57,351 bases of DNA, from the NCBI GenBank assembly GCA_030527115.1, contig JAUNBM010000009.1, positions 1,496 through 58,846 of the forward strand, written 5' to 3'. The stretch is from Clostridia bacterium (lineage in GTDB: Bacteria; Bacillota; Clostridia; Christensenellales; CAG-138). The first letter of the stretch is position 1. Each line of letters opens with the position of its first letter. A program made the translations under genes and the position numbers. Positions 43,493 through 53,151 of this stretch are shown here, in pieces. Under the pieces are notes generated by a model that saw only the letters and a list, made by a program, of their open reading frames with translations, searched no databases and was not told the origin of the DNA.

Positions 43493-46120
43493 TCAGCCCT
43501 GCTCTGCCAGCTTTGCCTGCGCCGCCGCCAGCCTCGCGATGGGAACGCGATAGGGGGAGCAGGACACATAGTTCAGTCCGAGCTTATGGCAGAAAGCGAC
43601 CGAGGAGGGATCTCCTCCGTGTTCGCCGCAGATGCCGAGCTTGATATTGGGGCGGGTTTGCCTTCCCAGCTCAACGGCGAGCTTCATCAGCTTGCCTACG
43701 CCCTCTTGGTCGACCCTCGCGAACGGATCGGATTCGTAGATGCTCTTTTTGTAATAGTCGTCCAGGAACTTGCCCGCATCGTCACGGCTGAACCCAAAGG
43801 TCATCTGGGTGAGATCGTTTGTGCCGAAGGAGAAGAACTGCGCCTGTTCCGCTATCCTGTCCGCCGTCAGAGCCGCACGAGGAATCTCTATCATCGTTCC
43901 AACCAGGTATTCCAGCTCAACTCCGCGCTCCTCCATAACCTTCTTGGCGGTTTTGTCCACGGTCTCTTTAACGAACTCCAGCTCCTTAACCTCGCCCACG
44001 AGCGGAATCATAATCTCGGGCAGGATGTTCAGCCCCAGCTCCGCACGGGTTTCGATAGCCGCCTCAATAACGGCTCTCGTCTGCATCTCGGCAATCTCAG
44101 GATAGGTGACCGCCAAACGGCAACCCCTGTGCCCGAGCATCGGGTTGAACTCGTGCAAGCCCTCGACCGTATGCTTGAGCTGGTCGAAGCTGAGTCCCAT
44201 CTCAGCGGCAAGAGCCTCGATATCCTTGTCCGCCGTCGGCAAAAACTCGTGCAGGGGCGGATCCAAAAAGCGGATGGTTACGGGCCTGTCGCCCATCTCC
44301 TTGTATATTCCCTTGAAGTCCTCGCGTTGCATCGGAAGCAGCTTGTCCAGCGCCTTTCTTCTGCTCTGCTCGTCGGACGCCACTATCATCTCGCGGACTG
44401 CCGGAATCCTGTCCTCCTCGAAGAACATATGCTCGGTTCTGCAAAGTCCGATGCCCTCCGCGCCGAACCTGACCGCCACCGCCGAATCGTGGGGGTTGTC
44501 CGCGTTTGTGCGAACCTTGAGCGTGCGGATTGCGTCCGCCCAGCCCATGAACCTGCCGAAATCGCCGCCGATCGATGCATCCACCGTTGGGATGGCTTCG
44601 CCGTAAATATTGCCCGTCGAGCCGTCCAGCGAAATCCAATCGCCCTCCGCATAGGTCTTATCGCCTAAGGTAAAGCGCTTGTTCGCCTCGTCCATCTTTA
44701 TCTCGCCACAGCCGGAAACACAGCAGGTTCCCATGCCGCGCGCAACCACCGCCGCGTGCGAAGTCATTCCGCCGCGAACGGTAAGGATGCCCTGGGAACG
44801 GTGCATACCCTCGATATCCTCGGGGCTCGTTTCAAGCCGTACCAATACGACCTTCTCGCCGCTCTCCGCCCACTTGGTTGCGTCGTCGGCGGTGAATACT
44901 ATCCTGCCGCAAGCCGCGCCGGGGGAGGCAGGCAAAGCCCTTCCGATAGGCTTGGCGTTCTTCAATGCGTTCGCATCGAACTGCGGATGCAAGAGCGCGT
45001 CGAGCTGTTTGGGGTCGACCATCATCACGGCCTCCTCCTTGGTTCTCATGCCCTCGTCGACCAGCGCGCAGGCTATGCGAAGCGCCGCCGCGGCCGTCCG
45101 CTTGCCGCTCCTGGTTTGGAGCATATAGAGCTTGCCCTCCTCGATGGTAAACTCCATATCCTGCATATCGCGGTAATGAGCTTCGAGCTTGCCGCAGATA
45201 TCTACAAACTGCTCGTATGCCTGCGGCATAATCTCCTTTAGGTGATCTATAGTCTGCGGAGTGCGCACGCCAGCCACGACGTCCTCGCCCTGCGCATTCA
45301 TCAAAAATTCGCCGTAGAGCTTCTTTTCTCCGGTGGAGGGATTGCGGGTGAACGCAACGCCCGTGCCGGAGGTGTCGCCCATATTTCCGAATACCATCAT
45401 CTGAACGTTGACCGCGGTTCCCCACGAACCCGGAATGTCGTTCATGCGGCGATAGTAGATGGCTCTGGGATTATTCCAGCTCCTGAACACCGCCTTCACC
45501 GCGCCGAGCAACTGCTCCTTGGGATCGGTCGGGAAGTCCTCCCCGATCTTCTGCTTATACTCGGCTTTAAACTGCTCGGCAAGCGTTTTGAGATCGTCGG
45601 CGCTAAGCTCGGTATCGAGCTTAACTCCCTTCTTCTCCTTCATCTCGTCGATCAGCTCCTCAAAATACTTCTTGCCGACCTCCATTACAACGTCGGAATA
45701 CATCTGGATGAACCTGCGGTATGAATCGTAGGCGAAGCGGGGATTGCCGGTTTTGCGCGCAAACGCTTCGACGACCGTATCGTTCAAACCCAGATTCAAA
45801 ATCGTGTCCATCATTCCGGGCATCGACGCTCTCGCGCCGCTTCTAACGGAAACCAACAGCGGGTTTTCAACGTCGCCAAACTTCTTCCCGGACAGTTTTT
45901 CAAGCTTCTCCAGCCCCTCGTAGATTTGCGCCACGATCTCCTCGCTGATCCGCTCTCCGTCATCATAATAACGGGTACAGGCCTCGGTGGATACGGTGAA
46001 CCCCTGCGGAACGGGCATTCCCAGTCCGGTCATCTCCGCAAGGTTGGCGCCTTTTCCGCCGAGAAGATTTCTCATCGTGGCGTTGCCCTCGCTGAACAGA
46101 TAAACATATTTGTGTGCCAA
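43493..46120 (-). CDS. ppdK: Pyruvate, phosphate dikinase
   Basis: Interconverts pyruvate, ATP and Pi with PEP, AMP and PPi. The 875-residue protein has the nucleotide-binding domain (LLGGKGANLAEMTGLGMPVP), the swivelling domain with the phosphorylated His in GGMTSHAAVVARGMG, and the PEP-binding barrel ending in KLGICGEHGGDP with the catalytic Cys. The start is TTG at 46120, placed by AGGAGGG. No regulatory protein gene is adjacent. With class III fbp it suits a PPi-linked glycolysis and gluconeogenesis. Confidence 0.96.
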   Translation of the reverse strand: MAHKYVYLFSEGNATMRNLLGGKGANLAEMTGLGMPVPQGFTVSTEACTRYYDDGERISEEIVAQIYEGLEKLEKLSGKKFGDVENPLLVSVRSGARASMPGMMDTILNLGLNDTVVEAFARKTGNPRFAYDSYRRFIQMYSDVVMEVGKKYFEELIDEMKEKKGVKLDTELSADDLKTLAEQFKAEYKQKIGEDFPTDPKEQLLGAVKAVFRSWNNPRAIYYRRMNDIPGSWGTAVNVQMMVFGNMGDTSGTGVAFTRNPSTGEKKLYGEFLMNAQGEDVVAGVRTPQTIDHLKEIMPQAYEQFVDICGKLEAHYRDMQDMEFTIEEGKLYMLQTRSGKRTAAAALRIACALVDEGMRTKEEAVMMVDPKQLDALLHPQFDANALKNAKPIGRALPASPGAACGRIVFTADDATKWAESGEKVVLVRLETSPEDIEGMHRSQGILTVRGGMTSHAAVVARGMGTCCVSGCGEIKMDEANKRFTLGDKTYAEGDWISLDGSTGNIYGEAIPTVDASIGGDFGRFMGWADAIRTLKVRTNADNPHDSAVAVRFGAEGIGLCRTEHMFFEEDRIPAVREMIVASDEQSRRKALDKLLPMQREDFKGIYKEMGDRPVTIRFLDPPLHEFLPTADKDIEALAAEMGLSFDQLKHTVEGLHEFNPMLGHRGCRLAVTYPEIAEMQTRAVIEAAIETRAELGLNILPEIMIPLVGEVKELEFVKETVDKTAKKVMEERGVELEYLVGTMIEIPRAALTADRIAEQAQFFSFGTNDLTQMTFGFSRDDAGKFLDDYYKKSIYESDPFARVDQEGVGKLMKLAVELGRQTRPNIKLGICGEHGGDPSSVAFCHKLGLNYVSCSPYRVPIARLAAAQAKLAEQG

Positions 46121-46157
46121 AGTTGAACCCTCCTAAATGATTTTTAGTCAACAGTTT

Positions 46158-46186
46158 ATTATATCAAAGCTAATCGCTTGTTTCAA
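46158..46186 (-). promoter_or_regulatory. ppdK promoter
   Basis: On the minus strand TTGAAA (46181-46186) and TATAAT (46158-46163) are 17 bases apart, about 30 bases before the TTG start. Confidence 0.75.
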
Positions 46187-46202
46187 GTAAATTATGGAAA
46201 AA

Positions 46203-46943
46203 TCAGTATTTTTGCCTCAAAAAGACGGTTGCACGGTTGTCAGCGCCAAAAATATGCTCTAAATAGCGGACGAGCGCCGTCCCTATCTCCCGATTAAGCT
46301 CATCCTTCATCCTTACCTCCGCCAATTCGGGATCCTTCTTCAGCAATATCCTTCGCATCGCCTCCAGGGCAGTTTTGGAAATCTGCCTGTCATGCTGACA
46401 ACAGCCCGGGCAAACAGCCCCTCCCCTTGCCGCCGAGAAATATATCCTCGCCTCTTGCCTAAGATCGCGGCCGCAACCCGCACAGCGCGTTATCGTGGGG
46501 CAATAGCCGATTATATCCAAAAATCTCAGCAGAAAGCATAGCAGAATATCCGATGGCGCACAGTCTCCATAGGTTAAAAACGACAGGGTGTGATACAGGA
46601 GCGAAAACAGCTCCTCGTTGGGCTGTTCCTGCTGTACCGCCTCCTGACACAGACGCGTCGCCACGCTCGCAAGCGAGAACCGCTCGACGTCCTCCCTAAG
46701 CGCAAAGAAGCTCTCTTTCAACTCATACTGATTGACGGTATAGCGGCCGCGGTTGTAAAACAGCTCGTACTCGGCAAAAGCGAAGGGCTGAGCGCAAGCC
46801 ACCAAGGGCGCCGTCGGCTTGCGGCAGTTGCGGGCTTTGGCGTCGATCCGCCCCCGCTCGAAAGTGAACAGTGTCAGAATCCGGTCGTTGTCCCGATAGT
46901 CCGTACAGCTCGTCACTATTCCGTTAAGCAGCAGCGTCGGCAT
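46203..46943 (-). CDS. recO: DNA repair protein RecO
   Basis: Loads RecA with RecR and takes part in recombinational repair. The 246-residue protein has an N-terminal OB-fold (GIVTSCTDYRDNDRILTLFT) and a zinc site formed by CAGCGRD and CPGCC. GAGGAAGCGG precedes the ATG. It closes the era-yqzL-recO run. Confidence 0.93.
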   Translation of the reverse strand: MPTLLLNGIVTSCTDYRDNDRILTLFTFERGRIDAKARNCRKPTAPLVACAQPFAFAEYELFYNRGRYTVNQYELKESFFALREDVERFSLASVATRLCQEAVQQEQPNEELFSLLYHTLSFLTYGDCAPSDILLCFLLRFLDIIGYCPTITRCAGCGRDLRQEARIYFSAARGGAVCPGCCQHDRQISKTALEAMRRILLKKDPELAEVRMKDELNREIGTALVRYLEHIFGADNRATVFLRQKY

Positions 46944-46952
46944 CCCGCTTCC

Positions 46953-47063
46953 TCACGTCTCCTCTTGTTCGTCCTCGTTTTCGCGGCGGCAATAGTCCAG
47001 ATAGTCCCTTATATGCCCGCTTTGTTCAAATTTTTTCCAGGCTTCCCTTCTGTCCCGCTTCAA
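46953..47063 (-). CDS. yqzL: YqzL-like small protein
   Basis: A 36-residue protein read from TTG at 47063, with AAGGAGGTG seven bases upstream. The sequence contains AWKKFEQSGHIRDYLDYC, which matches the short W-x-x-F-x-x-(T/S)-G-x-I-x-x-Y-L pattern of YqzL proteins found between era and recO in Firmicutes. Function unknown. It is only seen if non-ATG starts and very short genes are allowed. Confidence 0.75.
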   Translation of the reverse strand: MKRDRREAWKKFEQSGHIRDYLDYCRRENEDEQEET

Positions 47064-47107
47064 ACTGCTCACCTCCTTGTCAACAGTATTTCCAAGGAGG
47101 CCGCCGT

Positions 47108-47998
47108 TTAGTCGTAGCCCAGTTCGTTGAGCACGGACTGCTTGTTTCGCCAGTCCGGCTTTATCTTAACCCAGAGTTGGAGATTTACCCGAACTCCGAG
47201 CAACCATTCTATATCCCTGCGCGCCTCGGAGCCTATGCGCTTGAGCATACTCCCGCCCTTGCCGATTATTATGGACTTGTGGCTCTCGCGCTCGCAATAG
47301 AGGGTGGCATAGACGTCCATCAGCCCGCCGCCTTCCCTCAGCTCCATCCTGTCCATGACCACGCCCACGCCGTGCGGAATCTCCTCCCTCAGCGCCATCA
47401 GAGCCTTCTCCCTGATAAGCTCCGCACATATCAGGCGCTCCGGCTGATCCGTCACCATATCGGCTGGAAAATACTGGGGCCCTTCCACGAGATAATCGCA
47501 AAGCACAGCTTCAAGCTTGTCCACTCCGTCCCCGCTCTTTGCGCTCAAGCTCAAAATATGCTCAAAGGTTCCGCAAGCCTCCGCCCGTTCCCGCGCCGCA
47601 TTCATCTGCTCCATCGAAGCCCTGTCCGACTTGTTTAAAACGACGATGACCGGCGCTTTCTGCCCGTCGAGCCTTCTCAAAAGCTCCTCGTCGCGCACGC
47701 CCACGCCAAAGCTTGCGTCCAAAACGGCTACTATCGCCTCAACGTCCTTCATCGCCTCGTTGGCTGTCTTTTGCATATATTCGCCCAACCGGTTTCTTGG
47801 CTCCGTCATGCCGGGCGTGTCCAAAAAGATGAGCTGATAATCCGGGCGCGTCAATACTCCGGTTATCCTGTTGCGCGTCGTTTGCGCCTTTTCGCTGACT
47901 ATCGCAATCTTCTGTCCCACCAGCGCGTTCAAAAGCGTGGACTTCCCGACATTCGGACAGCCCACTATGCTGATAAAGCCGCTTTTATATCCGCTCAT
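47108..47998 (-). CDS. era: GTPase Era
   Basis: Assembly factor of the 30S subunit that binds 16S rRNA. The 296-residue protein has G1 GCPNVGKSTLL, G3 DTPG, G4 NKSD and a C-terminal KH domain (SHKSIIIGKGGSMLKRIG). The ATG at 47998 overlaps the cdd stop (ATGA), with AAAGGAC upstream; a longer reading inside cdd is unlikely. Confidence 0.95.
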   Translation of the reverse strand: MSGYKSGFISIVGCPNVGKSTLLNALVGQKIAIVSEKAQTTRNRITGVLTRPDYQLIFLDTPGMTEPRNRLGEYMQKTANEAMKDVEAIVAVLDASFGVGVRDEELLRRLDGQKAPVIVVLNKSDRASMEQMNAARERAEACGTFEHILSLSAKSGDGVDKLEAVLCDYLVEGPQYFPADMVTDQPERLICAELIREKALMALREEIPHGVGVVMDRMELREGGGLMDVYATLYCERESHKSIIIGKGGSMLKRIGSEARRDIEWLLGVRVNLQLWVKIKPDWRNKQSVLNELGYD

Positions 47999-48411
47999 TT
48001 CAAGTCCTTTGGCCCGAAGGAATAGGGCAACATCTCGTCCAGGGTGCATACGACCACCCGGCTCCGGTCGTTATTGCCCGTAATTATCAAAAAATCCTTT
48101 TCGCAGTATTCCGCCATAACCTGCCTGCAAACCCCGCAAGGAAAGCTCGGCGTATTCCCCGTGGCAACGACCGCAATCGCCTCAAACTCGCGTTCGCCCT
48201 CATAAACGGCCTTAAAGAACGCATTGCGCTCCGCGCATATCGTTGGCGTGTAGCTCGCGTTTTCAATATTGCATCCCTGATAAATCCTGCCGGATTTGGC
48301 AAGCAGACAGGCTCCAACCTTGTAATTGGAATAGGGCGAATAGGAGCGTTCCCTCGCCTCATACGCCAGATCCAGCAGTTTGTCCTGCAGTTCGCTGTCC
48401 ATAGCTATCAT
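47995..48411 (-). CDS. cdd: Cytidine deaminase
   Basis: Pyrimidine salvage enzyme. The 138-residue protein has the zinc motifs TICAERNAFF (Cys and catalytic Glu) and PCGVCRQVM (two Cys), as in tetrameric cytidine deaminases. Its ATG overlaps the ybeY stop (ATGA). In B. subtilis a dgkA gene lies between ybeY and cdd; here there is none. Confidence 0.95.
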   Translation of the reverse strand: MIAMDSELQDKLLDLAYEARERSYSPYSNYKVGACLLAKSGRIYQGCNIENASYTPTICAERNAFFKAVYEGEREFEAIAVVATGNTPSFPCGVCRQVMAEYCEKDFLIITGNNDRSRVVVCTLDEMLPYSFGPKDLK

Positions 48412-48836
48412 CTTTTAAGTCCCAGTCCTTCCAGAATTATTTCCTGTTTTTTTATCATAACCGCTTCCGTTTCCAAAGTCGTATGATCGTAGCCCAGCAG
48501 GTGCAACACCCCGTGAACCGTTAAAAAAGCCAGCTCGCGCTTGGTGGAATGCCCGTATTCCTGTGCCTGCTCCTCCGCTCTCCTTTGGCATATCATTATG
48601 TCGCCCAGATAGCCGTCGAAGTCCCTTTTCCTGTCGGCGGGAAAGGTCAGCACATCGGTCACGCTGTCCTTGTCTCTAAAAACCCGGTTCAGCTCCCGAA
48701 TCCTCTCCTCGTTTGCTAAAACGACCGTCAAATCCCCCTCCGCCGCCTCGCTTCTCAGCGCCGCCTCTGCGGTCTCCCTGATAAGTCCGTCCGCCTCCGC
48801 GTCGGCGGGGACTTCCTCAAAATATACCTCAATCAC
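48408..48836 (-). CDS. ybeY: Endoribonuclease YbeY
   Basis: Metal-dependent RNase for 16S rRNA 3' maturation and ribosome quality control. The 142-residue protein has the HGVLHLLGYDH zinc motif and VTDVLTFPAD. It starts with GTG at 48836, with GGAGG seven bases upstream, and overlaps the end of pgpH by eight bases. Confidence 0.94.
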   Translation of the reverse strand: MIEVYFEEVPADAEADGLIRETAEAALRSEAAEGDLTVVLANEERIRELNRVFRDKDSVTDVLTFPADRKRDFDGYLGDIMICQRRAEEQAQEYGHSTKRELAFLTVHGVLHLLGYDHTTLETEAVMIKKQEIILEGLGLKR

Positions 48837-51000
48837 CCTGAACCTCCGGATAGGCTATCCTGTCGTGCATTATTCCGAAGATAGTCTTTACTATCGACTC
48901 CTCTATCCTGCTTATCTGCCCCAGGCTGATATCGCATTCATTGAACTGTCCATCGTCCAGCTTCCCCCTGATTACCTTGCGCACCATAAGCGTGACCTCC
49001 TCCTTCGTGGGATTGTTCAGCGATCTGACCGCGGCTTCACAGCTGTCCGACATCATAACTATCGCGCTCTCCACCGAACTCGGGCGCGGCGCGTCATAGC
49101 GGTACAACGCTTCGGAAACCTTCTTGTTCGGTTGCTGGCGCTGGGCAAGGTTATAGAAATATGCCACCAGCGTATTCCCGTGATGCTCCCTGACTATCCT
49201 TCTTACCGCGGCAGGCAGGCGGAACTTTTGCAAAACCGCCTCCGCATCCTGCTGGTGCGCCAAAATTATCTTTGCGCTCTCTATCGGAGGAAGGCTGTCG
49301 TGCGGGTTTGGCGCGTTGCCCTGGTTCTCCGAGAACATATGCGGCCGTTTGAGCTTGCCAACGTCGTGATAGGTCGCCGCAACCTTTGCAAGCAGGGCGT
49401 TCGCTCCCACCGCCTCGGCGGCATTCTCGGCAAGCTGGGCGCACATCATGCAGTGATGATAGGTTCCCGGCGCCGCCGCCATCATCCGCTTTAACAGCGC
49501 ATGGTTCGTATTGAGCAGTTCGTTGAGCCTCGCATCCGTGGGCAGGTCGAACAGCATCTCAAAGACTACCGTCAAGCCGAGCGTTAGTACGGTTGCTATC
49601 ACCGCGCCCGCAAACACGAAGCCGAACGAGATAAACGCCGTTAAAAAGCTGTCGCCGAGGATTATATGCCTCGCAACCGGAATCAGCCCGCCTATCGCGC
49701 CCGAGACCAGGCCCGCAAGCAAAACCCCGCTCCGCCTTCTGTCACGCTCGCGCAAAGTTATCGCAAACTGTCCCATTATTATCGAGGCGCACGCCCACAC
49801 CAGCGCCTGCTCGTTGAACAGCGTTCCATAGTCGGCTCCCATTATGACCGCCGTTGATAGCCCGAACAGCACGTTCATCGACATCGCCGTCTTGCGGTCG
49901 TGCAAGGACGCGAGCAAAAGCGGCACCAGCAGAACCGGGGCGATTCGCGTTTCGGCATGAACCGCCGCAAAGCAGACGAGCTGGCTCAAAATCATTATCA
50001 GCGAGACGCTGAGCATCGTTTTAAACGAGGTGAACACCTCGCGGTTAAAGAATACGAGGAACATCCATATGCACGCATAGAGGCAGATTGCATACAGGCA
50101 CATTCCGATATATACGGCGGTATCGTCGTCATGGGTTCGTATCAGATTAAGCGAGGTGAGCGTGGCTATATCGCTTTCGGTTATCACCTCGCCCGCTTCG
50201 ACCAAAATCTCGTTTTGCGAAATTCTAACGACCGGAACCAAGCTCGCGGCGGCGACCCGCGCCTCCTCGGTTGCCTGCAAATCCTCCGTCCAAGTCGGCT
50301 CTAAATAATCCAGGCAGATGTTCAGCGCCAGCTCGCTCCGGACTATCTGCGGAATCGAATCGGGCAGGGCGTTTCGGATTGCGATTGCCGCCTCCTGAAG
50401 CTCGTCCTCGTCCAGCCCGCTCTCCATCTGCTCCCGCGCCTCCTCTAACAGCGCGTCCCTCAGAATATATACCGCTGGGTTTTCGCCCGGCTCGCGTTCA
50501 ATTCCTATGGGCAGATATTCATCCAGAATCAAAAACGCTATACTGCTGTCGAGATACTCAGCGAGCGTATAGGTGTTGAGCATCGCCTGCATATTCTCCT
50601 CGGTGATCATCGTCGTCCACGGTATATCGGCGCGGACGCGGCTTTCACCGAGAATTATCGCGTTTCTGTCCCAAATCTCCCTCGCCGCTATCATGAAGGA
50701 GTCGAATCTGTCGACCGCCTCCGAAATTCTCTCCAGCTGTTCCTCGATAAGCTCGTCGTCGACGCGCAAAATCGGCTCCACCGCGTCCCTCGCCGCCTGC
50801 CTGGCGATATCGGTGGAAGCATAGTCCACCGCGTCGTTCTGCGCTATTATGTTCTCGGTGGCGACTTGTCCCGCCTCAACATCATAATAAACAGGCTTGA
50901 AAACCAACAGTAGCACCACCGCATTGCACGCAAAAACCAGCAGAAGCAAAAGCGATCCAAAAAGATAGCCGCGCGCGCTCCTTGTTCCGGTTGATTTCAT
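48829..51000 (-). CDS. pgpH: 7TM-HD cyclic-di-AMP phosphodiesterase PgpH
   Basis: A 723-residue protein: one N-terminal helix, an extracellular region of about 250 residues, seven membrane helices (about 290-490) and a cytoplasmic HD domain with PGTYHHCMMCAQLAENAAE, ATYHDVGKLKRP and REHHGNTLVAYF. This is the PgpH/YqfF architecture that hydrolyses c-di-AMP. AAGGAGG precedes the ATG. With GdpP it makes two c-di-AMP-degrading enzymes in this window. Confidence 0.94.
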   Translation of the reverse strand: MKSTGTRSARGYLFGSLLLLLVFACNAVVLLLVFKPVYYDVEAGQVATENIIAQNDAVDYASTDIARQAARDAVEPILRVDDELIEEQLERISEAVDRFDSFMIAAREIWDRNAIILGESRVRADIPWTTMITEENMQAMLNTYTLAEYLDSSIAFLILDEYLPIGIEREPGENPAVYILRDALLEEAREQMESGLDEDELQEAAIAIRNALPDSIPQIVRSELALNICLDYLEPTWTEDLQATEEARVAAASLVPVVRISQNEILVEAGEVITESDIATLTSLNLIRTHDDDTAVYIGMCLYAICLYACIWMFLVFFNREVFTSFKTMLSVSLIMILSQLVCFAAVHAETRIAPVLLVPLLLASLHDRKTAMSMNVLFGLSTAVIMGADYGTLFNEQALVWACASIIMGQFAITLRERDRRRSGVLLAGLVSGAIGGLIPVARHIILGDSFLTAFISFGFVFAGAVIATVLTLGLTVVFEMLFDLPTDARLNELLNTNHALLKRMMAAAPGTYHHCMMCAQLAENAAEAVGANALLAKVAATYHDVGKLKRPHMFSENQGNAPNPHDSLPPIESAKIILAHQQDAEAVLQKFRLPAAVRRIVREHHGNTLVAYFYNLAQRQQPNKKVSEALYRYDAPRPSSVESAIVMMSDSCEAAVRSLNNPTKEEVTLMVRKVIRGKLDDGQFNECDISLGQISRIEESIVKTIFGIMHDRIAYPEVQGD

Positions 51001-51012
51001 GAGCCTTCCTCC

Positions 51013-51993
51013 TTATCTCGGCTGGGGTTTCTCGAATTTCTCGTAAGCCTGAATTATCCGCTGTACCAGCTCGTGACGCACCACGTCCTTATGGGTCAGC
51101 CGTATGACCGCTATGCCCTTTACATCCTGCAAAACCTTAACGGCGTGCAAAAGCCCGCTCCGCTTCTCGGGCGGCAGGTCGATCTGTGTAACGTCGCCGG
51201 TAACCACGATTCGCGAGCCCTCCCCGAATCGGGTTAAAAACATCTTCATTTGCTCCACTGAGCAGTTTTGCGCCTCGTCCAGGATGATATAGGCGTTGTT
51301 CAGCGTTCTTCCGCGCATATAGGCAAGCGGAGCGACCTCAATTATCCCGCGCTCGGTAAGCGCCTTGTAAGTCTCCATGCCCAAAAACTCCTGCAAAGCG
51401 TCGTACAGCGGGCGCAGATAGGGATCGACCTTGCTTTGAAGATCGCCCGGCAAAAAGCCCAGCTTCTCCCCCGCCTCCACCGCCGGACGGGTGAGGATAA
51501 TCCTGTCCACCTCTTTATTCTTATAGGCGAGCACCGCCATCGCCACCGCAAGATAGGTCTTTCCCGTTCCCGCCGGCCCGATTCCGAACACCAGCTCGTA
51601 TTCCTTCAACGCCGAAACATAGCGCTTCTGTCCTATCGTCTTGCACTTGACCTGCTTCCCCCGATTCGTTAGAGCGACCGTGTCGCCCATTATTTTGGAT
51701 ATCCGGTCCGCATTCCCCTCCCGGGCAAGGTCTATCGCATATCTGATCCGGTTGCGGTCGATCGCTTCGCCCCGCCTCTGCATCGCCAAAAGCTCGGACA
51801 AAACCTGCTCGCATTGCTCAACATTCTCGCTCTCGCCCTCAATGTGAATCCCGTCCGACCAAACCCTGATCCTGGTGTTAGTCTCCTCCATGAAGGTTTC
51901 GAGGTTCTCGTCAAGCACCCCGAACAGCCCGGCGGTATCCTCCATCGACTCCAATTCCAAAACTCTTTCGATTCTCTCTCTTTCGTCATTCAT
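51013..51993 (-). CDS. phoH: PhoH family ATPase (YbeZ-like)
   Basis: A protein of about 326 residues with a KH-like N terminus and a PhoH ATPase domain: GIGPAGTGKTYLAVAMA (Walker A), LTRPAVEAGEKLGFLPGD and IILDEAQNCS (Walker B). It is commonly linked to YbeY and rRNA processing. The start is uncertain: the ATG at 51993 overlaps the yqfD stop by eight bases without a ribosome site, and a TTG five codons earlier is also possible. Confidence 0.92.
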   Translation of the reverse strand: MNDERERIERVLELESMEDTAGLFGVLDENLETFMEETNTRIRVWSDGIHIEGESENVEQCEQVLSELLAMQRRGEAIDRNRIRYAIDLAREGNADRISKIMGDTVALTNRGKQVKCKTIGQKRYVSALKEYELVFGIGPAGTGKTYLAVAMAVLAYKNKEVDRIILTRPAVEAGEKLGFLPGDLQSKVDPYLRPLYDALQEFLGMETYKALTERGIIEVAPLAYMRGRTLNNAYIILDEAQNCSVEQMKMFLTRFGEGSRIVVTGDVTQIDLPPEKRSGLLHAVKVLQDVKGIAVIRLTHKDVVRHELVQRIIQAYEKFEKPQPR

Positions 51994-53146
51994 GCGCTGT
52001 TTCTTCAACTACTCCAATCTTTTCTTCGGTGGTTATCGTACACGTTGCCACCCATCTGCCCTCGTACTCCTGAACATAGGAGTTTTTTACCAATATCTCC
52101 GCATCGAGCGGCGCCTGCGCGGTAGCCTGCATCTCCGCCATCATCAGCGCCCATTGCCGCTTTTCATCGGAGGAAAGCACCCGCTCCACCCTTTGAAGCT
52201 CCTCATATTCGCCCCGCACGACTATCAGCGGAACCAAAAACTCGCCCGTCTGTACCCGCCCCGAGGTTACGAGCTGATAACGCTCAAACGAACATCCCGT
52301 CTCGAACAATACCGTCTCGCTGAGCATCAGCCGGAAATAGGGCTCAACGTTTCCCGACGCTTCAAGCTCCCAAACCGTGTCCGGCGCAGTAACCGTTGCC
52401 GAATACTGCATCGCCGCAAAAACTTCTCCCTCGGCGTATGTATAATAAGGAGGGAAATCCTGGTAGATCACCTCGTCGCTTATCAGCACGTCGCCCGTTT
52501 TCACCCTGTCCCCGACCTTGACCGCCGCCTGCCCGCGCACACAGCTGATGCGCGTTATCATGCCTTCCCTGTCGGCAACTATCCGGCGGGTTTGAGTGTA
52601 ATCGGGATAGGGCTCCTGCTCGGTCGCCTCCCACGCCTCGGCTATCACCAAAACGCCCCGCTGATGCAGTCCCAGCCACTTGATTCCGTCGGTCTGCGCT
52701 CCAATTTCCGTAGCAATTTGAAGCCATTCGATGCCGCCGCGATACGCGCCCCGCCTTATTCCGCGCTCGTACAGCTTTTCAGCTATCGTATACGCCAGCT
52801 CCCCCTCCACGCCGGTTACCGATACAAACAGTATTCGCGTGGACAAGAAGGCTATGGCGGAGCAGGCCAACAGCATCCCGAAAAGCAGGATTTTCCGCCG
52901 CCAAAGCCGGACTAAAAAGAACGGCATCCCTCCGCGCCCCGCTATATGAATCTTGCAGGGGCAACGGCGGCGAAGTCCCCTAAGTTTCTCAAAGTCCTTG
53001 CACGGAATCGTAACAAAAAGCTCGGTCGAAGATACGCGCCTGACGTCCCACGCGCCTATCCCCAAACTTAAAAGTCCATTGAGAAATCGCTCAAGGGATA
53101 GTCCCCTAATTTGCAGTATAACATATCCTAACGCAAATTTCCACAC
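51986..53146 (-). CDS. yqfD: Sporulation protein YqfD
   Basis: A 386-residue protein with one membrane helix near residue 90 and a long extracytoplasmic region. Sequence and position after yqfC match YqfD, a sporulation protein of the sigma-E regulon in B. subtilis. It starts with GTG at 53146, GAGG lying about ten bases upstream. It is evidence that the organism can form spores. Confidence 0.88.
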   Translation of the reverse strand: MWKFALGYVILQIRGLSLERFLNGLLSLGIGAWDVRRVSSTELFVTIPCKDFEKLRGLRRRCPCKIHIAGRGGMPFFLVRLWRRKILLFGMLLACSAIAFLSTRILFVSVTGVEGELAYTIAEKLYERGIRRGAYRGGIEWLQIATEIGAQTDGIKWLGLHQRGVLVIAEAWEATEQEPYPDYTQTRRIVADREGMITRISCVRGQAAVKVGDRVKTGDVLISDEVIYQDFPPYYTYAEGEVFAAMQYSATVTAPDTVWELEASGNVEPYFRLMLSETVLFETGCSFERYQLVTSGRVQTGEFLVPLIVVRGEYEELQRVERVLSSDEKRQWALMMAEMQATAQAPLDAEILVKNSYVQEYEGRWVATCTITTEEKIGVVEETAHE

Positions 53147-53151
53147 CGGAA

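Noticed and set aside
43379..44668. A 429-codon plus-strand frame opposite ppdK
   Set aside because: Shadow frame; it begins in the peptidase promoter region and lacks any family motif.
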